NCBI GenBank assembly: GCA_963760735.1
Contig: CAVXEB010000002.1
Span: 124,001-188,000, forward strand
Origin: CF-46 sp963760735
GTDB taxonomy: Bacteria; Chloroflexota; Limnocylindria; Limnocylindrales; CSP1-4
DNA length: 64,000 nucleotides
Reading direction: 5' to 3'
Part shown: positions 42,224 to 51,400 of the stretch, piece after piece
Layout of the letters: each line of letters starts with the position of its first letter
Position numbering within the stretch: position 1 is the first letter of the stretch
Position numbers and translations under genes: made by a program
Notes under the pieces: generated by a model
Databases searched by the model: none
What the model saw: only the letters and a program-made list of their open reading frames with translations
What the model was told of the DNA's origin: nothing

Positions 42224-43430
42224 TCACGCGGGCGCGGACGCGGCGTGCAGACGCATCGCGCCACCCACGCCCTTGAGCTCCACCGGGCCGATCTCGCGGA
42301 AGGCGACGTCCGACCCGCCCGGCGGCGTCGACGACCTCCTGGCTGACCAGGACCTCGCCCGGCCGAGCGTAGTCCGCGATCCGCGAGGCGAGGTTCACCG
42401 TCTGCCCGTAGTAGTCGCCTTCCTGGTAGACCACGGGGCCTGCGTGCAGCCCGACGTGCGCCGGCGGCAGCCCGGCCTCGGCCACGCCCGCAACCATCTC
42501 CAGGGCGGCAACCACCCCCGGGCCGGGATCCTTGAAGAAGAACATGACCCCGTCGCCCAGCCACTTGACCGGTCGTCCGCCGTGCTTGACCGAGGTGCGC
42601 TCCACGAGCCTCGCCAGGTTCGTAGCCAGATCGGCGGCCGCCGCATCACCCCGCTCCTGGGTGAGTCGGGTGTATCCCGTGATGTCGAGAAAGCACATGG
42701 CCGGCGCGTGGTCGAGTCGATCGTGCAACCCGAGGCTGGCGAGCATGCTCTCCGTTCCGGCGATGATGTTGGCCATCCAGACGTGGACGAGCTGAGCGCG
42801 ATAGATCGCCAGGAGCGCCTGCGCGTCGAGCGGCGTCCACGCTCGCGACACCTCGTTCGAGGCTTCCCCGACCTGCTTCGACGTGTAGCCCGCCGCGAAC
42901 AGCGGCCCCATGACCTCCGTGCGCCAGGTGTCGCCCGAGGTCTCGGCGATCCGCCGGAGGCTGTCGCCCATCACCCGCAGATTGCGTTCCACCGTGATCT
43001 CCCGGAACCCACGGGCCAGCTGAAACTCGATTGCCGGAACGATCGCCATCTCGTCCTCGCGAACGCGGCTCGCCGGATCCGGCACGCCTGAGCCGGTCGC
43101 CTCGCGCATCGCGACGAGCAGGTGCATCGGGACGCCGGTCCTGGCGCTCAGCTCCTCGAACGTCTCGCTGGCGAACGAGGCGAACAGGCTGTAGGCGGGA
43201 TCGTCGATGAAGTCGAGCGAGAGGTCGCCGCTTCGCAGCGCGCTCGCGAGGAGATCGAGCGGGATCGACGCGGCCACCAGCCTCCGGATGACGCCGACGC
43301 GCCGGATGTCGCCGTCGGACAACCGACCATCGGCGTCGGGCTGGAGGATCCCCAGCTCGACGAGGTGACGCAGCTCCTCGACGGTCGTCCCGGCTCGCTC
43401 GGCTGCGACCGAGATCTCGTACCGCTCCAC
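42224..43430 (-). pseudogene. MerR-like / class III adenylate cyclase fusion, one frameshift near the C-terminus
   Basis: About 400 residues. The N-terminus is MerR-like: EISVAAERAGTTVEELRHLV, ELGILQPDADGRLSDGDIRR and VGVIRRLVAASIPLDLLASA, a winged-helix region that in MerR proteins binds DNA. A helical linker precedes a class III nucleotidyl cyclase domain: FLDITGYTRLTQERGD (metal-binding Asp), VKWLGDGVMFFFKDPG (substrate Lys and second Asp) and YYGQTVNLASRIADYARPGE (transition-state Asn and Arg). The frame breaks near 42322; restored reading ends AFREIGPVELKGVGGAMRLH at a TGA at 42224. It probably couples a sensed signal to cAMP synthesis. Confidence 0.75.
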
Positions 43431-43635
43431 GCGCCGTACTGTACCGGCGGCGCAACGGTCAGGCCCGGCTTGATCGCTCGCGGTTGACCTTCCCTACGTC
43501 CTGATGCGGACCCCCCGTCCTGCAGTGGCCGTCGGGAGTCGTTGGCGTCCGCTCCGTTCGGATCGGCATGGTTCGGCCTGGGCGACGGCCAGCCAACGAC
43601 GACCTGCTAGCGTCCGGCGCCACGGGAGGTGAGCA

Positions 43636-44787
43636 GTGCCGAACCCCGACGCGATCGTCGCGACGCGAATCCAGTTCGATCCTCCGCTCGCGGGTCGCGA
43701 CATCGGCGAGGCGATCGCCGCCCAAGGCGGTCTCACCGTCGACCTGGGCGGCGACCGTCGGGTCCGCCTCGACCCGGAGGACCGCCGATCGGTGGGTTTC
43801 GCCACGGTCCTCGACGGGCTCGCGACGCTGGGTCAGCCCGCCTACATCGAGCTCGACCCGGCGACCGGGTCGATCGAGCGTCTCCTGATCCCGCTCGTCG
43901 GGCGAGTCGTGTCCATCAGGCAAACCTCGGGTCCGGGCGGCGGCGTCGAGGTCGACTTCGAGCGTTCGCACGCGCGACACATCCTCACCACCGGCACGGA
44001 GGGGTTCGAGGAGCTGGAGCGCCACCTGCGCACGGCCTTCGACGCTCGCCGGCCCATCCTGCTCGTCGAGGACTTCGAAGGCCGGATCATCGACATCCGG
44101 GACTTCACGCCCGACCCTGACCGGCCGCTGCCCCCTTTTCCCGAGCCGGGGGATGAGCCGATCCCGATCCGGCCGAAGCGCTGGTGGGACTCGGTCGTCT
44201 GGCCACTGAAGACCCTCTGGTGGTGGGTCTGCTACCCGTGGTGGTGGTGGCACTGCCCCAGCCGCAGTCAGGCCCAGGCCATCTTCAATGCGATGGCGGC
44301 AACCAGCTGCAACCCGCTGACGGTCCCCGTGCCCTGCATCCCCTTCAAGTATCCGGACGACGGCTGCTGGGCTCGCGCCAACGAGATGTGCCGGCTCATG
44401 GTCGGGTTGGGGTTCAACCCGGCGAAGGTCTGGATCGACGGGAACCTGCTCGTCGCGTCATCGAACAAGCCCGGCTGCCTGGTGCACTGGGGCTGGCACG
44501 TCGCGCCGACGATCTGCGTTCGTGGCTGGCCGTGGTGCGACAACCGGATGGTCATCGACCCGTCGCTGTTCACCACTCCGGTGACCGAGGGCGAGTGGAA
44601 GGCGAAGCAGGGCGACCCGAACGCGACGTTGACGGACACGAACCGCGATGTCTACATCCGCCCGCCGTGGTTGCCGCTCCACGATGACTCGAGCTACACG
44701 GCGACCAAGAAGGACCTCGCGACGTATCGGCTCTATCTCTACAACCGGGCGATCCAGTTCGGGGCTCCGCCGTACTTCTGCCCATAG
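43636..44787 (+). CDS. Protein-glutaminase-like protein with Trp-rich linker
   Basis: A 383-residue protein with a very unusual make-up. Residues 1-160 form an unrecognised alpha/beta domain; 183-205 are exceptionally Trp-rich (WWDSVVWPLKTLWWWVCYPW). The C-terminus matches protein-glutaminase (Gln_deamidase_2, PF18626-like): DDGCWARANEMCRLMVGLGF with catalytic C244, GCLVHWGWHVAPTICV with H288, and NRMVIDPSLFTTPVTEGEW with D308. Extra cysteines (CPS, SCNP, PCIP, PYFCP) suggest disulphides, though no signal peptide is visible. GTG 43636 follows GGGAGGTGA. Such enzymes deamidate glutamines in target proteins; a role as secreted toxin or effector is inference. Confidence 0.8.
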   Translation: MPNPDAIVATRIQFDPPLAGRDIGEAIAAQGGLTVDLGGDRRVRLDPEDRRSVGFATVLDGLATLGQPAYIELDPATGSIERLLIPLVGRVVSIRQTSGPGGGVEVDFERSHARHILTTGTEGFEELERHLRTAFDARRPILLVEDFEGRIIDIRDFTPDPDRPLPPFPEPGDEPIPIRPKRWWDSVVWPLKTLWWWVCYPWWWWHCPSRSQAQAIFNAMAATSCNPLTVPVPCIPFKYPDDGCWARANEMCRLMVGLGFNPAKVWIDGNLLVASSNKPGCLVHWGWHVAPTICVRGWPWCDNRMVIDPSLFTTPVTEGEWKAKQGDPNATLTDTNRDVYIRPPWLPLHDDSSYTATKKDLATYRLYLYNRAIQFGAPPYFCP

Positions 44788-44996
44788 GCCTTCGCCTGGC
44801 CCGCTGGGCGGTCGGGGGTCGTTGACGATCCGCCTCGTCGGAATTCCGACGCCCGCGATGGCCACGAATCTGGCCGATTTGACGCTCGCAAGAGGGCCGA
44901 CTCGGGGCCCGAATCGTGCTCAATACGTCGTCTTACGCAGGCGGATTCCGGCCCGATTCGAGTACAATTCGAGGCGTCGAGAACAAGCTCGACAAC
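44788..44996 (+). promoter_or_regulatory. Upstream region of SAM-I riboswitch with candidate -10 box
   Basis: TACAAT at 44963-44968 is a good -10 hexamer lying 29 bases before the riboswitch P1 helix; no matching -35 box of consensus type is seen at 16-18 bases. The rest of this stretch shows nothing recognisable. Confidence 0.35.
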
Positions 44997-45088
44997 CTAT
45001 CCAGAGCGCCTGAGAGTCCCGGCTCGTTGAAGGCGCGGCAACCATCGGTTTCCTCAAGCCGGCACGGTGCCAACGCCGGGTCCGATAG
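44997..45088 (+). ncRNA. SAM-I (S-box) riboswitch aptamer
   Basis: A 92-nt element matches the S-box consensus in order: P1 5' strand CTATC (44997-45001), CAGAGCG, GAGAGTCCCGGC, GTTGAAG and CGCGGCAACC (the binding core), then CACGGTGCCAACGCC, and P1 3' strand GATAG (45084-45088). P1 is a clean 5-bp pair. The 3' strand overlaps the ribosome-binding AGGAG (GATAGGAG), so SAM binding would hide it: a translational OFF switch. S-box elements normally control methionine or SAM genes, none of which follows here. Confidence 0.85.
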
Positions 45089-45099
45089 GAGACGAGGAC

Positions 45100-45264
45100 G
45101 TGTCTTCCACCGACCTTCGGTCGGGCATTCCTGTGTTTCGCGCTGGGTTTGAGCTCAACCCGCGGGCGGGACGGGCCCGACCCCGATGCACCCGTGAGTC
45201 GCTCGAACGGCCATGTCTACAACGCCTGCCGAGACTCTGTTCGCGTACATCCGCAGGCCCATAG
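45100..45264 (+). CDS. Short ORF under the SAM-I riboswitch, probably degenerate
   Basis: A GTG at 45100 follows AGGAGACGAGGAC, whose first part is sequestered by P1 of the riboswitch, so it is the obvious regulated start. The frame runs only 54 codons (VSSTDLRSGIPVFRAGFELN...) to a TAG and matches no family I know. Two hairpin-forming inverted repeats lie inside it (CCGACC/GGTCGG near 45110 and GGGTT/CAACCC near 45150). It may be a remnant of a lost methionine gene, a leader peptide, or chance. Confidence 0.35.
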   Translation: MSSTDLRSGIPVFRAGFELNPRAGRARPRCTRESLERPCLQRLPRLCSRTSAGP

Positions 45265-45275
45265 GATGAGCGCTC

Positions 45276-46532
45276 TTGAACGAACACCGAGTGGCCGACG
45301 TCGAGCTGACCGTCCTGGACGCGGACGACATGCCGGTTGCCGACACCGACGTCGTCGTCGCCCAGGTCGACCACTCGTTCCGCTTCGGCTGCACCGGGTT
45401 CCAGGCGATCGAGCTCGCGGCCGGCGAGCTCGAGGCGGACCGCCAAGAAGCCACGGAACAGCTCCTCGGCCACTGGCTCGAGCTGTTCAACAGCCCGACG
45501 CTCGCCTTCTACTGGGGCCGCTTCGAGCCCGAGCGCGGCCATCCCGACACCGACCGGCTCCGCGCCGCCGCCCGCTGGTTCGTCGACCGAGGCGTCTGGG
45601 TTAAGGGCCACCCGCTGTGTTGGCACACGGTCTCGCCGGCGTGGCTGACCGAGCTGCCGGTCGACGAGATCCGCGAGCTGCACTTGGCCCGGATCCGCCG
45701 CGACGTCGGCGACTTCGCCGGGCTCATCGACGCCTGGGACGTCGTCAACGAGGTGGTGATCATGCCGGTCTTCACCGCCGAGCGGAACGGCATCACGAGG
45801 CTCGCCCAGGCGGTCGGCCGAGTCGAGCTGATCCGGATGATGTTCGAGGCGGCGCGCACGCCTAACCCCGGCGCGACGCTCCTGCTCAACGACTTCGACG
45901 TGTCGGCCGAGTACGAGCGGGTCATCGAGGAGAGCCTCGCGGCCGGCGTCCGGATCGATGCCATCGGCATCCAGTCGCACGTGCACCAGAGCTGGGTGGG
46001 GTGTCGAGCGGACCCAGGAGTCCTCGAGCGGTTCGCCCGGTTCGGCCTGCCACTCCACTGGACCGAGAGCACGCTCGTCTCGGGCGAACTGATGTCGGCC
46101 GACGTTGTCGACCTCAACGATTGGCAGGTCGACGACTGGCCGACGACGCCCGAGGGCGAGGTCCGCCAGGCCGAGGAGCTCGTCAGCCACTACCGGACGC
46201 TCGTCGCCCACCCGGCCGTCGCGTCGATCACGTGGTGGGACATCCAGGACGGCGGCTGGCTCAACGCCCCGACCGGGCTGATCCGCGCCGACGGCTCGAC
46301 GAGGCCGTCGTTCGAGGCGCTGCGCGGGCTGATCAAGGGCGAGTGGTGGCTGCCGCCGACCGACCTGCGCACCGACGAGGCCGGCCGCGTCCGGTTCTCG
46401 GGCTGGCTCGGCGACTACTCGGTCAGCGCGGGCCGCGCGGCCGGCCGGGTATCGATCGAGCGCTCGGGTCGCGTGGCCGCCGAGGTCCGGCTAACGCCGT
46501 CGGGAGACCCCGCCGACCGACCGATATCCTGA
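45276..46532 (+). CDS. GH10 endo-1,4-beta-xylanase-like glycoside hydrolase
   Basis: A 418-residue GH10 TIM barrel. The acid/base Glu is in LIDAWDVVNEVVI (E159) and the nucleophile Glu in FGLPLHWTESTLVSG (E264). Supporting blocks are RFGCTGFQAIELAAG, GHPLCWHTVSPAWL and VHQSWVGCRADPG. The last 70 residues after GEWWLPPTDLRTDEAGRVRF look like a small beta domain (possible carbohydrate-binding module). No signal peptide is seen, so it is probably cytoplasmic or uses a non-standard route; many GH10 are secreted. The start is a TTG at 45276, with a GTG at 45291 as alternative. The next gene's GTG lies 4 bases after its stop. Confidence 0.85.
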   Translation: MNEHRVADVELTVLDADDMPVADTDVVVAQVDHSFRFGCTGFQAIELAAGELEADRQEATEQLLGHWLELFNSPTLAFYWGRFEPERGHPDTDRLRAAARWFVDRGVWVKGHPLCWHTVSPAWLTELPVDEIRELHLARIRRDVGDFAGLIDAWDVVNEVVIMPVFTAERNGITRLAQAVGRVELIRMMFEAARTPNPGATLLLNDFDVSAEYERVIEESLAAGVRIDAIGIQSHVHQSWVGCRADPGVLERFARFGLPLHWTESTLVSGELMSADVVDLNDWQVDDWPTTPEGEVRQAEELVSHYRTLVAHPAVASITWWDIQDGGWLNAPTGLIRADGSTRPSFEALRGLIKGEWWLPPTDLRTDEAGRVRFSGWLGDYSVSAGRAAGRVSIERSGRVAAEVRLTPSGDPADRPIS

Positions 46533-46536
46533 GACG

Positions 46537-47394
46537 GTGTCCCCGACCGACCTGTCCGCCGTCCGGTGGATCCACGGCGCCGCCGACTGCGAGCAGTCGA
46601 CCGACCCGCCCATCCAGGTCGTCTCCCTCGACGAGGACACGTACGTCCTCCGCCAGGGCAAGTGCGTCAACTACGAGGCGCCGTTCCTGTACCTGCTGTT
46701 CGGCGAGGACACGGTGCTGCTGCACGACACCGGCGCGACCGCGGACCCGGACCTCTTCCCGCTCCGGCACACCGTGGACGAGATCATCGCGTCGCGGGGA
46801 CCGCGGCACGGTGCACTTCCTCGGCTGATCGTCGGCCACTCGCACGGCCACGGCGACCATCGGGCGGGCGACGGTCAGTTCGCGGATCTCCCGGCGGGCT
46901 CGCTCGCCGGGATCGGCGCTGACGCGGTGGCCGCGTTCTTCGGGATCGCCGATTGGCCGACGGGGCAGGCGACGCTCGATCTCGGCGACCGGCCGATCGA
47001 GGTCCTGCCAACCCCCGGCCACGCCCCGGACCACGTGACGCTCCTCGACCGCTCGCGCGGCCTCCTGCTGAGCGGCGACGCGCTCTACCCGGGCTGGCTC
47101 TTCGCCCGGGACTGGCTCGCGTTCCGGGAGAGCACGCGGCGGATCGCCGCCCTCGCCCGCGCGGAGGCCGAGGCGAGCCGGCCGATCCGGCACATCCTCG
47201 GCGCCCACATCGAGATGAGCTCGAGACCGGGCGAGCTGTACGAGTACGGGACGACCTACCAGCCGGACGAGGCACCGCTGCCCCTCAAGGTCGACGACCT
47301 GTTCGCGCTGGAGGCCGCCCTCGAGGAGGCCGGCGACACCCCGCAGCGGATCGTCCTGGACCGGTTCGCCGTCGAGCCCGAGCCGCCGGACTGA
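46537..47394 (+). CDS. MBL-fold metallo-hydrolase
   Basis: A 285-residue metallo-beta-lactamase-fold hydrolase. The metal site HSHGHGDHRAG contains the H-x-H-x-D-H signature; further ligands are in VLPTPGHAPDHVTLL (His) and LLLSGDALYPGWLF (Asp), with IRHILGAHIEMS (final His). The family hydrolyses a wide range of esters, thioesters and lactones; substrate unknown. GTG 46537 begins MSPTDLS four bases after the xylanase stop, so co-translation is likely and the pair may act on the same plant- or sugar-derived material. Confidence 0.88.
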   Translation: MSPTDLSAVRWIHGAADCEQSTDPPIQVVSLDEDTYVLRQGKCVNYEAPFLYLLFGEDTVLLHDTGATADPDLFPLRHTVDEIIASRGPRHGALPRLIVGHSHGHGDHRAGDGQFADLPAGSLAGIGADAVAAFFGIADWPTGQATLDLGDRPIEVLPTPGHAPDHVTLLDRSRGLLLSGDALYPGWLFARDWLAFRESTRRIAALARAEAEASRPIRHILGAHIEMSSRPGELYEYGTTYQPDEAPLPLKVDDLFALEAALEEAGDTPQRIVLDRFAVEPEPPD

Positions 47395-47424
47395 GCCAGG
47401 GGCTGGCGGAGCCCCGGTCCACGG

Positions 47425-47811
47425 TCAGCGGCGGACGCCAAGGCTCACGGCGACGATGTCACCGAGAGCGAGCTGCTCGGCTTTGCGGAAGGCGTCCTTG
47501 ATCGGCAGGACGTAGCCGCCGTCCTTCGGCCACAGCGACGTCTCCCAGGCGCTCGCCCCGACCCGGACGCTGACCGGGATCATCCCCCAACCGTAGGTGA
47601 CGTCGGCCGCGACGCGTCCGATGGCACGTGCGGCATCGGGTGGCACAGTGACGAAGTGGTACGGCGCCGGGCCGCGCCAGTACCAGAGCTCGCCATCGAA
47701 GGCGAATGCCAGCGCGTCGGGCTCGGTCCCTCCCTGGCCACCGGCGAGAGCGAGATCGTCGCTGCTCTCGACGAGCTCGAGCTCGATGTCTTCGGGCGGA
47801 TCGATCGCCAT
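47425..47811 (-). CDS. DUF1905 family protein
   Basis: A 128-residue protein with the DUF1905 (PF08922-like) pattern: FDGELWYWRGPAPYHFVTVP, YGWGMIPVSVRVGASAWETS, LWPKDGGYVLPIKDAFRKAE and QLALGDIVAVSLGV. This small beta-barrel family is common and has no proven function. The first 35 residues are acidic and may be absent from the folded core, so a later start is possible. It is followed by the Mth938-like gene on the same strand with 4 bases between coding regions. Confidence 0.85.
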   Translation of the reverse strand: MAIDPPEDIELELVESSDDLALAGGQGGTEPDALAFAFDGELWYWRGPAPYHFVTVPPDAARAIGRVAADVTYGWGMIPVSVRVGASAWETSLWPKDGGYVLPIKDAFRKAEQLALGDIVAVSLGVRR

Positions 47812-47815
47812 GGCG

Positions 47816-48169
47816 TCAGCAGGTCACGTGGAGGACCGCCGCCACCTCGTCATCGGGAAGCTCCGCCAGCAGCGCGCAGGCCTCTGCCGTCGGCCGGCTC
47901 ACGACCTCGACACCCCGACGGGCCGCCTCCGCAAGGAGCTCCGGCATGACCGGCAGCGCACCCGACGCTCCGGTCCCGACGATGAGCCGCCGCCCCGACC
48001 ACGGGATCGCCTCCTCCGGCGAGAGCGGGGTGTGGCCGTATCGGTCGCGGTAGGCCTTCGACGGACCCTTCTTGCGTTTGCGGACCCGACCCTGCTCGAT
48101 GACGACGTCATGGTTGAACCGTCGACCATCGATCTCGATCTCGCCGAACGACACGAGCGCTGCATCCAT
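47816..48169 (-). CDS. Mth938-like domain protein (DUF498/PF04430)
   Basis: A 117-residue protein: GEIEIDGRRFNHDVVIEQGR, VRKRKKGPSKAYRDRYGHTP, IPWSGRRLIVGTGASGALPV and MPELLAEAARRGVEVVSRPT, followed by AEACALLAELP. The G-T-G-A-S-G-x-L-x-V motif and the following helix are diagnostic of the Mth938 (DUF498) fold, linked in other organisms to mitochondrial/archaeal assembly proteins of uncertain role. ATG 48169. Probably co-transcribed with the DUF1905 gene downstream. Confidence 0.88.
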   Translation of the reverse strand: MDAALVSFGEIEIDGRRFNHDVVIEQGRVRKRKKGPSKAYRDRYGHTPLSPEEAIPWSGRRLIVGTGASGALPVMPELLAEAARRGVEVVSRPTAEACALLAELPDDEVAAVLHVTC

Positions 48170-48202
48170 GCCGAGCCTCCCGGTGCCATCTTGGCGCAGG
48201 AC

Positions 48203-48310
48203 CTAGGCGATCGGGATTCCGCCGCGATCGATGCGCCCGCTCGAATGAGGGCGGCCGGCGGAGCGGCGGGCCGATGCCCGGCGCGCGACGTACTTGCGCA
48301 TCTTGTCCTG
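48203..48310 (-). pseudogene. Remnant of a CGNR zinc-finger protein gene
   Basis: The minus strand reads GGEQDKMRKYVARRASARRS to a TAG. The QDKM-R-x-YVARRA string is the last helix of CGNR zinc-finger proteins, as in the intact gene at 63249 (AQDKMRRYVARRALARAR). The zinc-binding cysteines and the rest of the protein upstream are absent, so this is a 3' fragment. It lies between the small conserved genes and the large TIR protein. Confidence 0.7.
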
Positions 48311-48421
48311 CTCCCCACCACCCCGTCCGTTGCGCCTCGACCGCCTGGAGCCGCGCTCCCAGGCCTGATGACGGCTCAGGGGGTGGCATTTCGGGAGGAC
48401 GACCCCCTGCTCCATCCAGGC

Positions 48422-51400
48422 TTACGCCGACAGCAGCCTCCCCGTTTCCGCGTCGACCACCACGCCGGCGAGATCCGCCTCGGGGAGCCACCGGACATAG
48501 TCCGCGACGAGCACGAGCGCATCGTTGGCGCCGGATTCGGCGGCGGCGAGGAGCCAGTCGAGCCAGACGGACGTCGCCTCTTCCGGTGGGAGCACGCTCA
48601 GCAGCGCCTGGCACAGGCGCCGGAACGGCGCCAGCTCTCCTCGACGGGCCAGGTCCCCAGCTGAGACGGTCGCTTGACCAAGCTGTTCGCGAGCGGCCTC
48701 GAGGTCACCGCTGTGCTGGAGCCCCACGGCGAGGCGCGCGTTGATCTCGGCGCGCTCGGCGAGGGTGAGGGCAAGCCAGCCGTAAGCGGACGTCACCCCG
48801 GCCATGGCCTCGGCCGCAGCCTCGGCCTGGTCGGTGAGCCCGCGCTCTGCGGCATCCATGGCCAGGACCGCTCCGAGGCTGGCGATGGCCGCGGCGATCA
48901 AGCCCTGTCGGCGTTCGAGGGCCTCGACGGTGACGATTCGTGTGCCTGTGCCTGGGCCCATGCCCAGGCCGCGAAGCGCGCCGAGCGCGAGTTGGGCGTA
49001 CTTGACGGCCTGCGCGTGCAGCCCCCATTCCCAGAGGAGCCAGGCCACCGCCGGAACCACGTCCGGATCGTCATCGGCGACCGCGCGATCGAGTGCCGCA
49101 CGGGCCGTATCGACGTACTTCGCGATTGCGGCCGACACGTCCGCGATCGAGGAGGACGATTCGGCCAGCCGAGCGCGTGCCTCCGTCCGTTTCAGCCACG
49201 CCCTGGCCTGCCGTCGGTCACCCGCACGGACGCTCGCGAGCACCATGCCGGCGGAGGCGACCGCATGGATTGCCGTCGCGGCGACCACCTCCTGCTCGGT
49301 CGGTTCGCCTTCCCACTGGGTCGACCCATCCTTGAGCAGGGCTTCGGCGAGCTCGAGTGCAGGTCCGGCAGCGACGCCCCGCGCGAACGCGCCGGCGGCT
49401 TCGAGTCCCAGGCGACTCGCCTGGACGTCGACCACCTCGAAGACGACGTCCAGCGCATTCGCGGCCGCCGCCACGTCGCCGAGGAGCGTCGACGTTGCGG
49501 CGAGCTGGGCGGCTGGTTCGAGCCGCCTCCTCGCGACGGCGGACAGGACGCGAGCTCGAAGCCGGGCATCAGGAACCTGGAGCGGTCGCTCGATGAGCAG
49601 TCGCCGCACGAGCTCGCGGACGTCCTGTGGCTGCCCGGTCCGGGCTCGGTGGGCTGCCCAGTCGCCGACCGCGGACCACAGGCCCGGATTCGACCGCAGC
49701 CGCTCCGCGAGTCGGGCGGCCTCGTCGAGAAGGTCGTCCCCGATGAGGGCCCGCATCGTGGCGCCGAGGGCCGCGTCCAGCGTTCGGGTTGCCGGGATGC
49801 CCTCGAGGGCCTCGATCAGGTCCGTTGCGGCGGATCGCCGTTCCTCGACGGGTGCGGCTGGATCCGACACGGCGAGGGCAGCCGCGAGCCCGAGGACGCG
49901 GCCGCCCGGGAAGGCGCTCGTGTCGGCGAGCGTTCGTGCCTCGCCGAACCTGCCGGCGATCACGAGGTCGACGATCAGCGAGAGCTTGAAGTCGGCCAGG
50001 CCGCCGGACTGGACCTCGACCAGCATCGCCAATGCCGTGACGTCTTCGGGGATCGGCTCACCGGTTCGAGCGAGGAGCGAGAGCAGGCCCCGAGCCGAGG
50101 ATGCGTTCCGTGCGTCGACATCGATCGTCTCGGGCGCGAACCACTGCCTGCCGAGGAGGCGCACGGCCATTGGCTCGAGTCGGCGTGCGATGGTGACGGC
50201 ACTGTCTGTGTGGTCCTGCTGTAGTTCGATCCTTGCCAGCCGGACGCCCAGACCCAAACCAAGATCATCGGTCGGGTTCCCGTCGAGCAAGAAGAGGCCG
50301 AGGCTTGGATCGCCGCCAGCTGCACGCAGCCACGCCGCGGCGACCGCCCAGTCACGGTCGAATACGTACGTCGCCACGGCCTCACATGCAGTTGGCTCGG
50401 CTCCTTCGATTGTGGCTTCGATCACATCCACGATGGCCTGGTGACGGTCGGTCTCGCCGCGAATGCCTTCGACGATGTTGAGCGCGGCGTCGGCCTGTCC
50501 TGCCGCGGCGAGGTGCTTGGCGAGGCCACGGTTCGCGACGTCCAGGTACCCGTCCGGCAATGTCTGGATGGTGCTGCGAGCGACGTCGAACCGTCGCAGC
50601 GCCGCCTCCGCAACCGCGCGCCGGTAGCGGGCGGCATGGGCCAGGTCATCGTCGAGACTCTTGTCCTCGAACGACTCGGTCGGGATCGCGTCGAGGAGCG
50701 ACCCGGCCACGTCCGTGTCTCCTTCGTCCGCCAGCCGCTCCACGGCGACCAGGGGGATGAGGTGCCCGTAGAGCTCCCAGAACGGGTGGCTGATTGCCGC
50801 CAGCTCCGCGATTGCCGCGGCACGTCCGGCGATCGGAGCGAGCCGAGTGACGGCATCGACCGGGATCGTGGCGAGGGCGACGTTCTCGGCGTTCGTGCCT
50901 TGCCACTCATCGGGCGCGGGAAAGTTGACGAGCACATGGACGGCGTTCAACGCGGTCATGCCGGGGAGCAGGCCGGTCTCGACGACACCCCCGAGGAGCG
51001 GAATGGTGGTCGCGGCACCGTGGATCACCTGGCGGGCACGAACGACCTCCCCGCGACCGATCAGGGCTTCGGCGACGCGAACGAGGGCGTCGAACCGCAA
51101 GGCGGGATCCGGATTGTCTGCCGCCCATCGCAGCGCCTGGTCCACGTCCCCCGCCTCTGCGATGGCGCCGACGAGCGATGGCGGCGCCTCCCGGAGCGTC
51201 GCCGCGAGCTGGCCGGCCAGCAAGCTCAGCTCCGCGATCGTCGGAAGGTCGACCGGAGGGGTCGCGCCGACATCGAGTGCGACCCAGACGTCGTCCAGGG
51301 CCTGGGCCAGGTCACCTCGTCGCAGCAGCTGGCGACGAACCCATCCCGCATCGACGACCTCGAGCAGCTCGGTGCGCTCGCCCAGCGCCGCGAGATGGGC

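Noticed and set aside
44805..44826. A terminator after the protein-glutaminase-like gene
   Set aside because: The right arm GGTCGGGGGTCG resembles the hairpin at 38320 but no complementary left arm is present.
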